From Clostridium nigeriense (lineage in GTDB: Bacteria; Bacillota; Clostridia; Clostridiales; Clostridiaceae): a stretch of DNA of 64,000 bases. Below are positions 18,533 to 26,275 of the stretch, piece by piece. A model generated the notes under the pieces. The model was not told the DNA's origin, ran no database searches, and saw only the letters and a list, made by a program, of their open reading frames with translations. The position numbers were made by a program, and so were the translations under genes. The stretch lies in assembly GCF_900086595.1 (NCBI RefSeq), contig NZ_LT575472.1, positions 2,491,685-2,555,684 of the forward strand. Reading direction: 5' to 3'. Positions within the stretch are counted from its first letter, which is position 1. Each line of letters opens with the position of its first letter.

Positions 18533-18563
18533 TTCTCCATCCTCCTAATATTTTTATACGCTC

Positions 18564-18601
18564 AAAAGCCCTTAAGTTTATTTATCACTTAAGGGCTTTT
18601 T
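18564..18601 (-). terminator. Expression-platform terminator of the purine riboswitch
   Basis: AAAGCCCTTAAGT (18565-18577) pairs with ACTTAAGGGCTTT (18587-18599), followed on the minus strand by T-rich sequence. It lies between the aptamer and pbuG. Upstream AAATGC/GCATTT and CTTAAG segments can form the competing fold. Confidence 0.8.
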
Positions 18602-18640
18602 GCTAAATGCCAAAGTAAAACCTATAATACTTAAGCATTT

Positions 18641-18711
18641 AACTCATAGTCAAGATATTTACGGCATCTTGGTAGAAACTTTTGACCCTTATTGTCAACT
18701 TTATATGAGTT
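18641..18711 (-). ncRNA. Purine riboswitch aptamer, guanine type
   Basis: The minus strand shows the purine aptamer: P1 AACTCATA/TATGAGTT, P2 TTGAC/GTCAA with loop AATAAGG, the conserved junction GTTTCTACC, and P3 CAAGAT/ATCTTG with loop GCCGTAA, then GACTATGAG. The residue equivalent to xpt position 74 (in GACTATG) is C, the guanine/hypoxanthine-specific base, rather than the U of adenine riboswitches. It precedes a purine permease and a terminator, so guanine should shut off transport by premature termination. Confidence 0.93.
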
Positions 18712-18728
18712 ATCATTGTACGAATATT

Positions 18729-18757
18729 ATTATATATTTTACCCATATAATTGTCAA
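18729..18757 (-). promoter_or_regulatory. Consensus sigma-A promoter of the riboswitch-pbuG transcript
   Basis: TTGACA (18752-18757) and TATAAT (18729-18734) with a 17-base spacer: perfect hexamers and ideal spacing, about 20 bases before the aptamer. Confidence 0.9.
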
Positions 18758-18778
18758 CCTAAACCGTATAAATATGTA

Positions 18779-19771
18779 CTAATTCATATTTAAATTCGTA
18801 TTTTTCTTAAAAGATTCTTCTATATCTATTGCCTTTTCACTTGATAATGCTACTATTAACTTTATTCTAGCTTTTTGTCCCGGCATACTTTCTTCAAAAA
18901 AAACACCTAAATCCTTAAGCATCTTTCCTCCACCTTCATAACCATAAGATTCATGAACCCTTCCTTCAAAACATCTTGATACAACTACAACTGGTATATT
19001 ATTATTTAAAGCTTTCTTTATTCCTTTTACCATTTCTGGTGGAACATTCCCTCTTCCAAGTGCTTCAATAACTATTCCCTTATACCCTTTATCTATTACA
19101 AAATCAATAAAATCCGAACCCATCCCAGCAACGCATTTTATTAAAGCAACATCTTCTCTTATATTTTCAACGTGATAAACTCTATGCTTAATAGTATTTC
19201 TATAAAATAATACCTTATTATTATCAACTATTCCTATTGGTCCAAAATTCGGTGTTTTAAAAGCATTAAGAGCCATAGAATTTACTTTAGTAACCTCTGC
19301 TGCTGAATTTAGTTCTCCATTGAAACAAACTAATACTCCTCTTCCTCTCGCATCTTCTGATATTGCAGTACAAATAGAAGTAGCTAAATTAAATGGACCA
19401 TCGTACCCAAGTTCTGAACTACTCCTCATAGCCCCTGTTACTACTATTACTTTTTCAGTATCTATTGTTAAGTCTAAAAAATATGCCGTTTCCTCTAATG
19501 TATCTGTTCCGTGAGTTAAAACTACCCCATCAATATCTTCTCTATCAACTAGATTTTTAATAAATTTACTAAGTTCTAACATATTTTCTATTGTCATATG
19601 AGGTGAAGGTTTACTAGAAAAACTATAAGACTCTATATCAGCATAATTCTCTATCCCAGTTACCATGGACATTATTTCTTCCCCTGTCAAACTTGGAACT
19701 GCTGCCTTAATTCTTTCATCAACCTTCATAGATATTGTTCCACCATTAAATACAACTGCTACTTTCTTCAT
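18779..19771 (-). CDS. ansA: L-asparaginase, type I
   Basis: Hydrolyses L-asparagine to aspartate and ammonia. The two threonine motifs are present: VVFNGGTISM (first Thr, about residue 12) and VVLTHGTDTLEETAYFLD (second Thr, about 89). GAMRSSSELGYDGPFNL and the late RCFEGRV are also family-like. No signal peptide, so cytosolic. 330 residues. It lies alone: upstream is a promoter, a structured leader and a terminator-like hairpin; downstream is the pbuG promoter, with no clear terminator between. Confidence 0.93.
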   Translation of the reverse strand: MKKVAVVFNGGTISMKVDERIKAAVPSLTGEEIMSMVTGIENYADIESYSFSSKPSPHMTIENMLELSKFIKNLVDREDIDGVVLTHGTDTLEETAYFLDLTIDTEKVIVVTGAMRSSSELGYDGPFNLATSICTAISEDARGRGVLVCFNGELNSAAEVTKVNSMALNAFKTPNFGPIGIVDNNKVLFYRNTIKHRVYHVENIREDVALIKCVAGMGSDFIDFVIDKGYKGIVIEALGRGNVPPEMVKGIKKALNNNIPVVVVSRCFEGRVHESYGYEGGGKMLKDLGVFFEESMPGQKARIKLIVALSSEKAIDIEESFKKNTNLNMN

Positions 19772-19819
19772 ATTTTCCTCCTAAAGTTTAATAAATAATC
19801 CAAATATAATATACTCTTT

Positions 19820-19853
19820 AACAAAATAAAAACTCTTGGTTTCCCAAAAGTTT
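19820..19853 (-). terminator. Intrinsic terminator within the ansA leader
   Basis: On the minus strand AAACTTTTGG (19853-19844) pairs with CCAAGAGTTT (19839-19830) around a GAAA tetraloop, followed by TTATTTTG. It lies after the structured leader and about 50 bases before the ansA start, as an attenuator would, or it ends a separate small RNA. Confidence 0.7.
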
Positions 19854-19870
19854 AAAACTCAATTTTTATT

Positions 19871-19950
19871 ATTGTTGGTAGGTCGGCGTATCCTACATCT
19901 CTTTTTACTGAAACTTCAGCGCGTGAGGAGCCATTTCTCACCTCAACAAT
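19871..19950 (-). ncRNA. Unclassified structured leader or small RNA before ansA
   Basis: The minus strand folds as a four-way junction. P1 is ATTGTTG (19950-19944) with CAACAAT (19877-19871). Inside lie P2 GTGAG/CTCAC (loop of nine), P3 CTGA/TCAG (tetraloop AGTT) and P4 GTAGG/CCTAC (loop of nine). The P2 and P4 loops share GGC/GCC, a possible weak kissing contact. It starts about 20 bases after a good promoter and ends before a terminator. I do not recognise it as a purine, T-box, lysine, glycine, SAM, TPP, c-di-GMP or THF class. It also contains a nine-codon reading frame (next entry). Whether it is a riboswitch, a peptide attenuator or a trans-acting RNA is open. Confidence 0.5.
19905..19934 (-). 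CDS. Possible leader peptide MAPHALKFQ inside the ansA leader
   Basis: A GAGGTG site lies four bases before ATG (19934), which opens MAPHALKFQ and ends with TAA at 19905. The ribosome binding site and start fall in the P2 hairpin, so translation would open P2 and P3. It has no Asn or Asp codons, so simple asparagine attenuation is not indicated. Short frames with a fair site occur by chance, hence low confidence. Confidence 0.25.
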   Translation of the reverse strand: MAPHALKFQ

Positions 19951-19974
19951 AAAATTATCATATCTATCAAATAC

Positions 19975-20003
19975 ATTATATATTTATCATTATAATCTTT
20001 CAA
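19975..20003 (-). promoter_or_regulatory. Sigma-A promoter of the ansA leader
   Basis: TTGAAA (19998-20003) and TATAAT (19975-19980) on the minus strand, with a 17-base spacer. It begins 10 bases after the stop of the nuclease gene. Confidence 0.7.
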
Positions 20004-20013
20004 CTTCTATTTG

Positions 20014-20409
20014 TTAATTGCATTTAATTATTTTACCACTATAAAGTTTACTATTTATCTTTCCATTAGTTATTGGATACATTGTAGAGACATATATATA
20101 ATCACTTTTATAATTAATATCTATTCCTATTAAGATATTAATGTCATCTTTTTTTATAAGTTCTATATGGATTTCTCTATCTGTTAGCTTATATACGCCT
20201 ATATAATCTGGTTTTTCTAAAATTTCTCTCATATACTCTATAATATTCTTAATTACTTTTTTCCCTAAATGTTTCCCATGCCTTTTTTTAATATGCTTAA
20301 TTACCCCTGGGGAAGCATAAATGGTACCTGTAAATTTCACCCCTAAGTTTTCAGCCAATCTATCCTTAAAATATCCAACTCTCTTATAGGTACAAAATCT
20401 TTTTTCCAT
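20014..20409 (-). CDS. Orphan PBECR-fold nuclease domain protein (putative RNase)
   Basis: 131 residues, resembling the phage Barnase-EndoU-ColicinE5/D-RelE (PBECR) nuclease families. The pattern is VGYFKDRLAENLGV, IYASPGVIKHIKKRHGK (His/basic helix), EILEKPDYIGV, then IHIELIKKDDINILIGIDIN and IYVSTMYPI. I start it at MEKRFCTYKRVGYF after GAGGGG; a longer frame 28 codons upstream runs into the spoIVA terminator region. No signal peptide or membrane segment, and no antitoxin-like gene beside it. PBECR domains are usually toxin or phage-head modules; this one stands alone between spoIVA and ansA. Its activity is inferred from motif resemblance only. Confidence 0.62.
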   Translation of the reverse strand: MEKRFCTYKRVGYFKDRLAENLGVKFTGTIYASPGVIKHIKKRHGKHLGKKVIKNIIEYMREILEKPDYIGVYKLTDREIHIELIKKDDINILIGIDINYKSDYIYVSTMYPITNGKINSKLYSGKIIKCN

Positions 20410-20500
20410 AATACCCCTCAATTCTATATAGTGTATATTAGCTTTTAAAAGACCTTTTATATATACTATACAATTGCTATAAATAAATTTCATAAAAAAT

Positions 20501-20528
20501 AAAAAAGCTACTCTAAAGCAGCTTTTTT
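20501..20528 (-). terminator. Intrinsic terminator after spoIVA
   Basis: AAAAAAGCTACT (20501-20512) pairs imperfectly with AGCAGCTTTTTT (20517-20528), forming a stem flanked by A- and T-runs six bases past the spoIVA stop. It separates spoIVA from the nuclease gene. Confidence 0.85.
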
Positions 20529-20533
20529 ATTTT

Positions 20534-22012
20534 TTATAGTATTATACAAATTAATCCTCCACTACCTTCGTTAATTATCTTTTGTAAAGTTCTTTGTATT
20601 TTTACTTGTACATCTTCAGGCATTTTATATAACTTGTTTTGTAGACCTTCTCTAATTAATACTTCTAAAGGCTTGCCAAACATATTACTTTGCCATAAGG
20701 ATGCAGGATCTTTTTCAAATTGCTCCATTAAAGATTTTACAAGTTCTTCACTTTCTTTTTCAGATCCCATAATAGGACTAATTTCAGTTTTAATATTTGC
20801 TTTTATAAAATGTAAGGACGGAGCTGATGCCTTTAATTTTACACCAAATCTATTACCTTGTTTAACCATTTCAGGCTCTTCAAATTTCATTTCTGAAAGT
20901 TGAGGAGGTACTAGTCCATATCCAGTTTCTCTAACATCTACTAAAGCATCTTTAACTTTGTCATATTCTTTTTTAGCAAAATTAAGTTCTTTAATTAATG
21001 ATAATAAATCACTTTCACTCTTTACATCTAAATCGCATATTTCACTTAATATATTATAGAATATTCCGTCTTTAGGTTTTAATTTAATATTAGCTTTTCC
21101 TTCACCTAAATTTACAGAATTCATCTCTATTGGTGCTAGATTTTCCTTATCCTTAAGAAGATTTACTGTAGACTTTATATCTCTAATTCTATTTATATTT
21201 TCACACATTCCTTTAACGATATTAAAGAAATCTTTTTTAAGCCAATTTTCTGGTTCTAGTTTTTCTACCCAAGATGGCATATCAATCTCTATTTCCTTAA
21301 CTGGAAACTCTTTAAGTACATGCTTAAAAATATCTTCTACATCTTCCTCATTCATATTAGCTACATCCATAACTTGAACTGCAACATCATATTTATCTTC
21401 AATTTCCTTTTTTAAAGCTCTTGTCTCAGGAGAATTTATATGTTTTGTATTAAGTACAACTATAAAAGGCTTATTTATTGCCTTTAATTCATCTATTACT
21501 CTCTCCTCTGCTTCTAAGTACTCATCTCTTTCTATTCCTGTTATACTTCCATCTGTTGTAACTACAAGACCTATAGTAGAATGATCTGTAATAACCTTCC
21601 TTGTTCCAATTTCAGCTGCATCTTCAAATGGTATTTCGTATTCATACCATGGTGTATTTACCATTTTTGCTTCTTCACCATCCATATAACCTACAGCAGC
21701 TTTTACGATATAGCCAACGCAATCTACCATTCTAACTTTAAATTTTATTTCTTCATCGATTGTAATTTCAACAGCCTCATTAGGAACAAATTTGGGTTCT
21801 GTTGTGTGAATACTTTTTCCTGAACCACTTTGAGGAAGTTCATCCTTAGCTCTTTCCTTCTTATAATTATTATCAATCTTTGGTATTACCATAAGGTCCA
21901 TAAACTTTTTGATAAATGTTGACTTTCCAGTTCTAACAGGACCAACAACACCTACATATATGTCCCCCTGTGTTCTTTCAGCTATATCCTTATATATATT
22001 AAAGCTGTCCAC
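20534..22012 (-). CDS. spoIVA: Stage IV sporulation protein A (coat basement ATPase)
   Basis: ATP-hydrolysing protein that polymerises on the forespore surface as the platform for the coat, anchored by SpoVM. 492 residues, the family length. Walker A is GPVRTGKST (about residues 24-32) in the N-terminal TRAFAC-like domain; DHSTIGLVVTTDGSI follows and NTKH replaces the usual NKxD. A long middle domain and a C-terminal domain ending GSGGLICIIL complete it. The start codon is GTG with GGAGGG eight bases before. It is monocistronic, with a sigma-E-like promoter upstream. The partner spoVM is at 1913-1984. Confidence 0.97.
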   Translation of the reverse strand: MDSFNIYKDIAERTQGDIYVGVVGPVRTGKSTFIKKFMDLMVIPKIDNNYKKERAKDELPQSGSGKSIHTTEPKFVPNEAVEITIDEEIKFKVRMVDCVGYIVKAAVGYMDGEEAKMVNTPWYEYEIPFEDAAEIGTRKVITDHSTIGLVVTTDGSITGIERDEYLEAEERVIDELKAINKPFIVVLNTKHINSPETRALKKEIEDKYDVAVQVMDVANMNEEDVEDIFKHVLKEFPVKEIEIDMPSWVEKLEPENWLKKDFFNIVKGMCENINRIRDIKSTVNLLKDKENLAPIEMNSVNLGEGKANIKLKPKDGIFYNILSEICDLDVKSESDLLSLIKELNFAKKEYDKVKDALVDVRETGYGLVPPQLSEMKFEEPEMVKQGNRFGVKLKASAPSLHFIKANIKTEISPIMGSEKESEELVKSLMEQFEKDPASLWQSNMFGKPLEVLIREGLQNKLYKMPEDVQVKIQRTLQKIINEGSGGLICIIL

Positions 22013-22044
22013 GGTGTACCCTCCTATTTATTTTTAACACTATA

Positions 22045-22073
22045 TATATATTCTAAAAGCTGAAAAAATATAC
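22045..22073 (-). promoter_or_regulatory. Possible sigma-E promoter of spoIVA
   Basis: Minus strand GTATATT (22067-22073), 14-base spacer, AATATATA (22045-22052). The -35 fits the sigma-E consensus well and the -10 partly (five of the conserved positions). spoIVA is a sigma-E gene in Bacillus. Confidence 0.4.
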
Positions 22074-22125
22074 AACTTTTTAAATTTTTTAATTCTTTAT
22101 AATGAGAGAATACAAAATAAAACTA

Positions 22126-22191
22126 TCATGATATAACTTCTCTTAACGCTTGTACTGAATATGTGAAAGGCATAAAAGAATTTAATACGTA
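22126..22191 (-). pseudogene. Relic of a YhgE/Pip-like membrane protein gene
   Basis: The roughly 400-base gap between gpsA and spoIVA has no intact gene. One minus-strand frame reads VLNSFMPFTYSVQALREVIS before a stop. This closely resembles the (N)PFMPFTYxxxALRE segment near the C-terminus of YhgE/Pip (phage infection protein-like) membrane proteins. Upstream in the same frame are stops, and downstream the frame ends at once, so only a decayed fragment is left. The match is short and from memory of the motif. Confidence 0.35.
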
Positions 22192-22262
22192 CTACTTCTA
22201 ATGATAATTCTTCATAAAAATGTGACAAACTATGTATTTCATTCATTTTGAATGTCATCCTT

Positions 22263-22328
22263 CTAATATTGAAGACATTGCCAGGCCAAATCCCCATTAT
22301 ATGACATGGAATTTTTTCCCATACTCAT
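22263..22328 (-). CDS. Possible 21-residue peptide of unknown function
   Basis: AGGTGG stands nine bases before an ATG that opens MSMGKNSMSYNGDLAWQCL and stops two codons later. A run of nine G (minus strand, 22349-22357) lies just upstream, unusual for this AT-rich DNA. Nothing recognised. It may be part of the decayed gene that fills this gap. Confidence 0.2.
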   Translation of the reverse strand: MSMGKNSMSYNGDLAWQCLQY

Positions 22329-22382
22329 ATCTTTAATCCACCTGGAATCCCCCCCCCTCTAACACTAAATTTTTAAAATATA

Positions 22383-22413
22383 AAAAGGAGAAAAACAATA
22401 TTGCTTTTCTCCT
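22383..22413 (-). terminator. Intrinsic terminator after gpsA
   Basis: AAAGGAGAAAAACAATATTGCTTTTCTCCT on the plus strand is a near-perfect inverted repeat (GGAGAAAA/TTTTCTCC) with a T-run on the minus strand, six bases past the gpsA stop. Confidence 0.85.
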
Positions 22414-22418
22414 ATAAC

Positions 22419-23417
22419 CTAATAATATATTTCACTTTTTCTTTCTCTTTCCATAAGTGCAACAACAGCCTCTTTAGGATCCTTGTTTTCAAATAGAATT
22501 TTATATAAAACATCAGTAATTGGCATTTCTACACCAAGCTTTTCTTTTAACTCATAAAATGCTCTACATGCTTTAATACCTTCAACGACCATTCCTACGT
22601 CTTTTATCGCTTCTTCAGTAGACTTACCTTGACCTATTAAATATCCAGCTCTTCTATTTCTAGAATGAAGACTCGTACAAGTAACTATTAAGTCTCCCAT
22701 ACCAGTTAATCCAAGAAATGTTTCAGAATTACCACCAAGCTTTAATCCTACTCTAACTATTTCAGCCATACCTCTTGTCATAAGTGCAGCCTTAGAATTA
22801 TCACCATATCCTATTCCATCACATACACCAGCTGCTAGTGCAATAATATTTTTTACTGCACCACCAATTTCAACCCCAACTAGGTCATTATTAGTATAAA
22901 CTCTAAAATTCTTAGTGATAAATAACTCTTGAACTTTATCTTCTGCTTCTTCATCTTTAGATGAAACAACAACAGTTGTTGGAATATCAAATGCTACTTC
23001 CTCCGCATGACTTGGTCCAGATAATATAACAACTTTATTATTAGGTAATTCTTCTTCTATAACTTCTGATAATCTTAAATTAGTTCCTTCTTCAATCCCT
23101 TTTGCTATACTTATAATAATAGCATCATTATCTACCTTACCTTTTAAAGATCTTGAAACACTTCTTATTACATGTGATGGTACAGCTAAAACTACAAATT
23201 TAGAATCTTTTAATGTTTCTTCAAGATTATTATAGGCAGTGACATTTTTAGGTATATTTAATTCCTTAATATACTTATCATTTTTTCTATTAATGTTTAT
23301 ATCGTCAACTACATTTTTATCTCTATCATATATGTTAACTTTATATCCCTTATTAGCTAATAAGATACCTAAGGCAGTTCCAAAACTACCTCCTCCTAAA
23401 AAAGCCACATTACTCAT
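22419..23417 (-). CDS. gpsA: Glycerol-3-phosphate dehydrogenase [NAD(P)+]
   Basis: Reduces dihydroxyacetone phosphate to sn-glycerol 3-phosphate for phospholipid synthesis. Rossmann motif [14 protein letters not shown] at residues 8-21, [22 protein letters not shown], the catalytic-Lys region [32 protein letters not shown] and [14 protein letters not shown]. 332 residues. It follows der by two bases; der-gpsA is a conserved Firmicute pair. Confidence 0.97.
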   Translation of the reverse strand: MSNVAFLGGGSFGTALGILLANKGYKVNIYDRDKNVVDDININRKNDKYIKELNIPKNVTAYNNLEETLKDSKFVVLAVPSHVIRSVSRSLKGKVDNDAIIISIAKGIEEGTNLRLSEVIEEELPNNKVVILSGPSHAEEVAFDIPTTVVVSSKDEEAEDKVQELFITKNFRVYTNNDLVGVEIGGAVKNIIALAAGVCDGIGYGDNSKAALMTRGMAEIVRVGLKLGGNSETFLGLTGMGDLIVTCTSLHSRNRRAGYLIGQGKSTEEAIKDVGMVVEGIKACRAFYELKEKLGVEMPITDVLYKILFENKDPKEAVVALMERERKSEIYY

Positions 23418-23419
23418 AA

Positions 23420-24736
23420 CTATTCCTTCCTTTCCCTATATTCTATTTGAATACCAGTACCACTAAAATCAAAACTATCTCTTAATTGATTTTCAATATA
23501 TCTTTCATAAGAGAAGTGTCTTGCATTTGAATCATTAACAAAGAAAACAAACTTAGGTGGTTTTGTTGCTACTTGTGTAGCATAGTAAATTTTTAATCTC
23601 TTAAGCCCAACTATTGGAGGCTCTTTCATAAGTACTGCTTTATTTATAACTTCATTTAATATTCCTGTTGGAACTCTCTTAGAGTAATTGTCATAACATT
23701 CTTTTGCAATTTCTAAAACCTTATGAGTTCTTTGACCTGTTTTTGCAGATATAAATAAATATTTAGCATATTTTAAGAATTTTAGTTTCATTTCTAAATC
23801 TTCTTTATATCTTTGCATAGTCTTGTCATCTTTTTCTATTAAATCCCACTTATTAACTATAACCATTATAGCTTTGTTCATTTCATGAGCATATCCTATG
23901 ATTTTTTCATCTTGCTCTGTTACACCTTCAGTAGCATCTATCATAAGTATGCATACATCTGCTCTTTCAATTGCAGCATAAGTTCTTATTACAGAGTATC
24001 TTTCTATTTCCTCTTTAACTTTGCTTTTTCTTCTAAGCCCAGCTGTATCTACTAAAATAAACTTCCCTAAATCACTTTCTAAAGTACTATCTATTGAGTC
24101 TCTTGTAGTTCCTGGTATATTAGATACAATTAATCTATCTTCACCTAATAGTCTATTAATTAAAGAAGATTTTCCTACGTTAGGCTTTCCTATCATAGCT
24201 ATTCTTATATACTCATCTTCTTCCTCTTCTTCATTAAACTTATCAAAGTTTTCAGTTACTCTATCTAGCATATCTCCAAGACCAAGACCTTGAGATGCTG
24301 AAATAGTTATTGGATCTCCTATTCCTAAATTATAAAATTCCCAAGCATTATCCTCATCCTTTAAAGAGTCTACTTTATTTACTACTAATACTACTTCCTT
24401 TTTGCTTTTTCTAAGCATACTTGCAACTTCATGATCTGCAGGAGTTAATCCCTCTTTACCATCAACTACAAACACTATTACATCAGCTGTTTCAATAGCA
24501 ATATTAGCTTGCCTTCTCATTTGCTTAACTATTATATCTTCTCTTTCTGGTTCAATACCACCTGTATCAATCATTGTAAAATTATAATTTAGCCATTCAG
24601 CTTGAGCATATACTCTATCTCTAGTTACTCCAGGAGTATCTTGTACTATAGATATCCTCTGTCCTGCTAATTTATTGAATAAAGTAGATTTACCTACATT
24701 TGGTCTTCCAACTATTGCAACTATTGGTTTTCCCAT
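23420..24736 (-). CDS. der: Ribosome biogenesis GTPase Der (EngA)
   Basis: Double-GTPase needed for 50S assembly. First G domain with [18 protein letters not shown]; second with [10 protein letters not shown] (about residue 181), [12 protein letters not shown]. The C-terminal KH-like domain runs from about 350 ([15 protein letters not shown] to [22 protein letters not shown]). 438 residues. Short acidic linker EEEEDEYIR between the G domains. Two-base gaps on either side with the radical SAM gene and gpsA point to one operon. Confidence 0.98.
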   Translation of the reverse strand: MGKPIVAIVGRPNVGKSTLFNKLAGQRISIVQDTPGVTRDRVYAQAEWLNYNFTMIDTGGIEPEREDIIVKQMRRQANIAIETADVIVFVVDGKEGLTPADHEVASMLRKSKKEVVLVVNKVDSLKDEDNAWEFYNLGIGDPITISASQGLGLGDMLDRVTENFDKFNEEEEEDEYIRIAMIGKPNVGKSSLINRLLGEDRLIVSNIPGTTRDSIDSTLESDLGKFILVDTAGLRRKSKVKEEIERYSVIRTYAAIERADVCILMIDATEGVTEQDEKIIGYAHEMNKAIMVIVNKWDLIEKDDKTMQRYKEDLEMKLKFLKYAKYLFISAKTGQRTHKVLEIAKECYDNYSKRVPTGILNEVINKAVLMKEPPIVGLKRLKIYYATQVATKPPKFVFFVNDSNARHFSYERYIENQLRDSFDFSGTGIQIEYRERKE

Positions 24737-24738
24737 TA

Positions 24739-26070
24739 TTAGTCCTCCTTACAATTTGCATTTATTAAGTCAATAAGGTCATCACCTGTATAATCACAAA
24801 CTACAACCTTAACATTTAAAGCATTTTCTATATCATCAATTTTTAAATCATCTAACATAACCATGTCAGCCGGTGCTAATTCATATCCTTTTCTAAACAT
24901 GTTGCTCGGCATAATTAAATAATCTGTTTTTATTTTTCCCTTTAATTGATCTATTATATCAGTTCCAGTTAAAAGTCCTGCTACTGTTATAGTATTTCCA
25001 AAGAAGTTATTTATAACCTTATAGACATCTATTCTAATATTAGGATTATGCTCCATTATAAGATCTGCTGACTTCTTTATTTCATTATATGCTAATTCTC
25101 CTGTTACCATAGAAAAGCTTCCTTTAACATCCTTCTCTAAAAACTCTAAAGACCTCTTAACAACTTCTCTATAATATCTTATCATTCCTACGCCATCTTC
25201 TAGCTGCTCATACTCTGAATAAAATTCTTCTTCTGGAACATCTAAACCAGCTGTTATATAAAATTCATCTGATAATCTTACAAATGGTGCGCCTGTTTCT
25301 TCAATAAATTTCTTTTGTAAATCCTTAATCATCATAATTTCATTTTCTGCTGATTCTTTTGTAAATGTATCTAATTTAGGTAAGTTTTCTCTAAACTTAG
25401 TTACCCCTACTGGTACTACAGCAACATTTTTTATATATGGCTGAAGTTCATATAAATCAATTACAGTTTTTCTTAATTCCTCACCATTATTTACATTAGG
25501 TATACAAACTACTTGAGCATGCATTTCAATTTCTGCATCTCTTAATTTTCTAAGCCTTTCCATTATAGATCCAGCAAATCTATTTTTTAGCATTTTTACT
25601 CTAAGTTCAGGATTAGTAGTATGTACCGAAATATTAATAGGGCTAATTTTATATCTAATTATTCTATCAATATCTTCATCCTTCATATTAGTTAAAGTAA
25701 CAAAATTTCCTTGCAAGAATGATAATCTTGAATCATCATCTTTGAAATATAATGTATTTCTCATTCCCTTAGGAAGTTGGTCTATAAAGCAAAACATACA
25801 CTTATTTGAACAACTCTTAGCCTTATCCATTATTCCACCTTGGAATTCAAGACCTAAATCTTCCCCGTACTCTTTTTCAATTTCATATTCCCAAATTTCT
25901 CCGTCTGGCTTTTCAATTTCTAAAAGAACTTCTTCATCAACAGCTAAAAACTTGTAATCTATAATATCATCTATAGGAGTCCCGTTAATTGAAATAAGTA
26001 CATCATTTACTTCAATTCCCACTTCCTCTGCAATGCTTCCTACATCCACTTTCTTAATTAAATTTTTCAT
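24739..26070 (-). CDS. TIGR03279-type radical SAM protein (PDZ + DUF512)
   Basis: 443 residues. N-terminal PDZ-like domain ([23 protein letters not shown]), then a radical SAM cluster motif [14 protein letters not shown] (Cys 87, 91, 94), [11 protein letters not shown] and the C-terminal DUF512 region with [10 protein letters not shown] and the [16 protein letters not shown] motif. The biochemical reaction is unknown. The gene is found beside der in clostridia and is conserved in cyanobacteria. It is the first gene of the operon with der and gpsA, so a role in ribosome or membrane biogenesis is possible but only suggested by context. Confidence 0.9.
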   Translation of the reverse strand: MKNLIKKVDVGSIAEEVGIEVNDVLISINGTPIDDIIDYKFLAVDEEVLLEIEKPDGEIWEYEIEKEYGEDLGLEFQGGIMDKAKSCSNKCMFCFIDQLPKGMRNTLYFKDDDSRLSFLQGNFVTLTNMKDEDIDRIIRYKISPINISVHTTNPELRVKMLKNRFAGSIMERLRKLRDAEIEMHAQVVCIPNVNNGEELRKTVIDLYELQPYIKNVAVVPVGVTKFRENLPKLDTFTKESAENEIMMIKDLQKKFIEETGAPFVRLSDEFYITAGLDVPEEEFYSEYEQLEDGVGMIRYYREVVKRSLEFLEKDVKGSFSMVTGELAYNEIKKSADLIMEHNPNIRIDVYKVINNFFGNTITVAGLLTGTDIIDQLKGKIKTDYLIMPSNMFRKGYELAPADMVMLDDLKIDDIENALNVKVVVCDYTGDDLIDLINANCKED

Positions 26071-26237
26071 TTTTTCACCTCAATATCTATATTATCTTTT
26101 GAATTATTAAATATATTTATAAAAAGTTAAACTCTATAATTAATACATAAAATTTATTGTTTTTTATATTAAGCATAATTAGCCTAATTTTAATAATCAC
26201 TTGATGTTATATTACATTATTAATATTATATAGTCAA

Positions 26238-26268
26238 TAAAAAACATCCCCTTATTCGAGGATGTTCT
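26238..26268 (-). terminator. Intrinsic terminator after phoU
   Basis: AACATCCCC (26243-26251) pairs with GAGGATGTT (26257-26265), with one wobble, followed on the minus strand by T6. It closes the pst operon just after the phoU stop. Confidence 0.88.
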
Positions 26269-26275
26269 TTGTTAT

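Noticed and set aside
17973-18548. A long open frame (191 codons) on the plus strand opposite pbuG
   Set aside because: It is the antisense shadow of the permease; low-complexity Ile/Pro composition, no ribosome binding site and no recognised motif.
19863-19950. Reading the ansA leader as a tRNA or a T-box
   Set aside because: No acceptor/CCA geometry, no TTCGA arm and no GGGTGG T-box sequence; the junction pattern differs from both.
22097-22297. A 66-codon minus-strand frame in the gpsA-spoIVA gap
   Set aside because: No ribosome binding site and no family; the only recognisable sequence in the area is the YhgE/Pip-like fragment in another frame.
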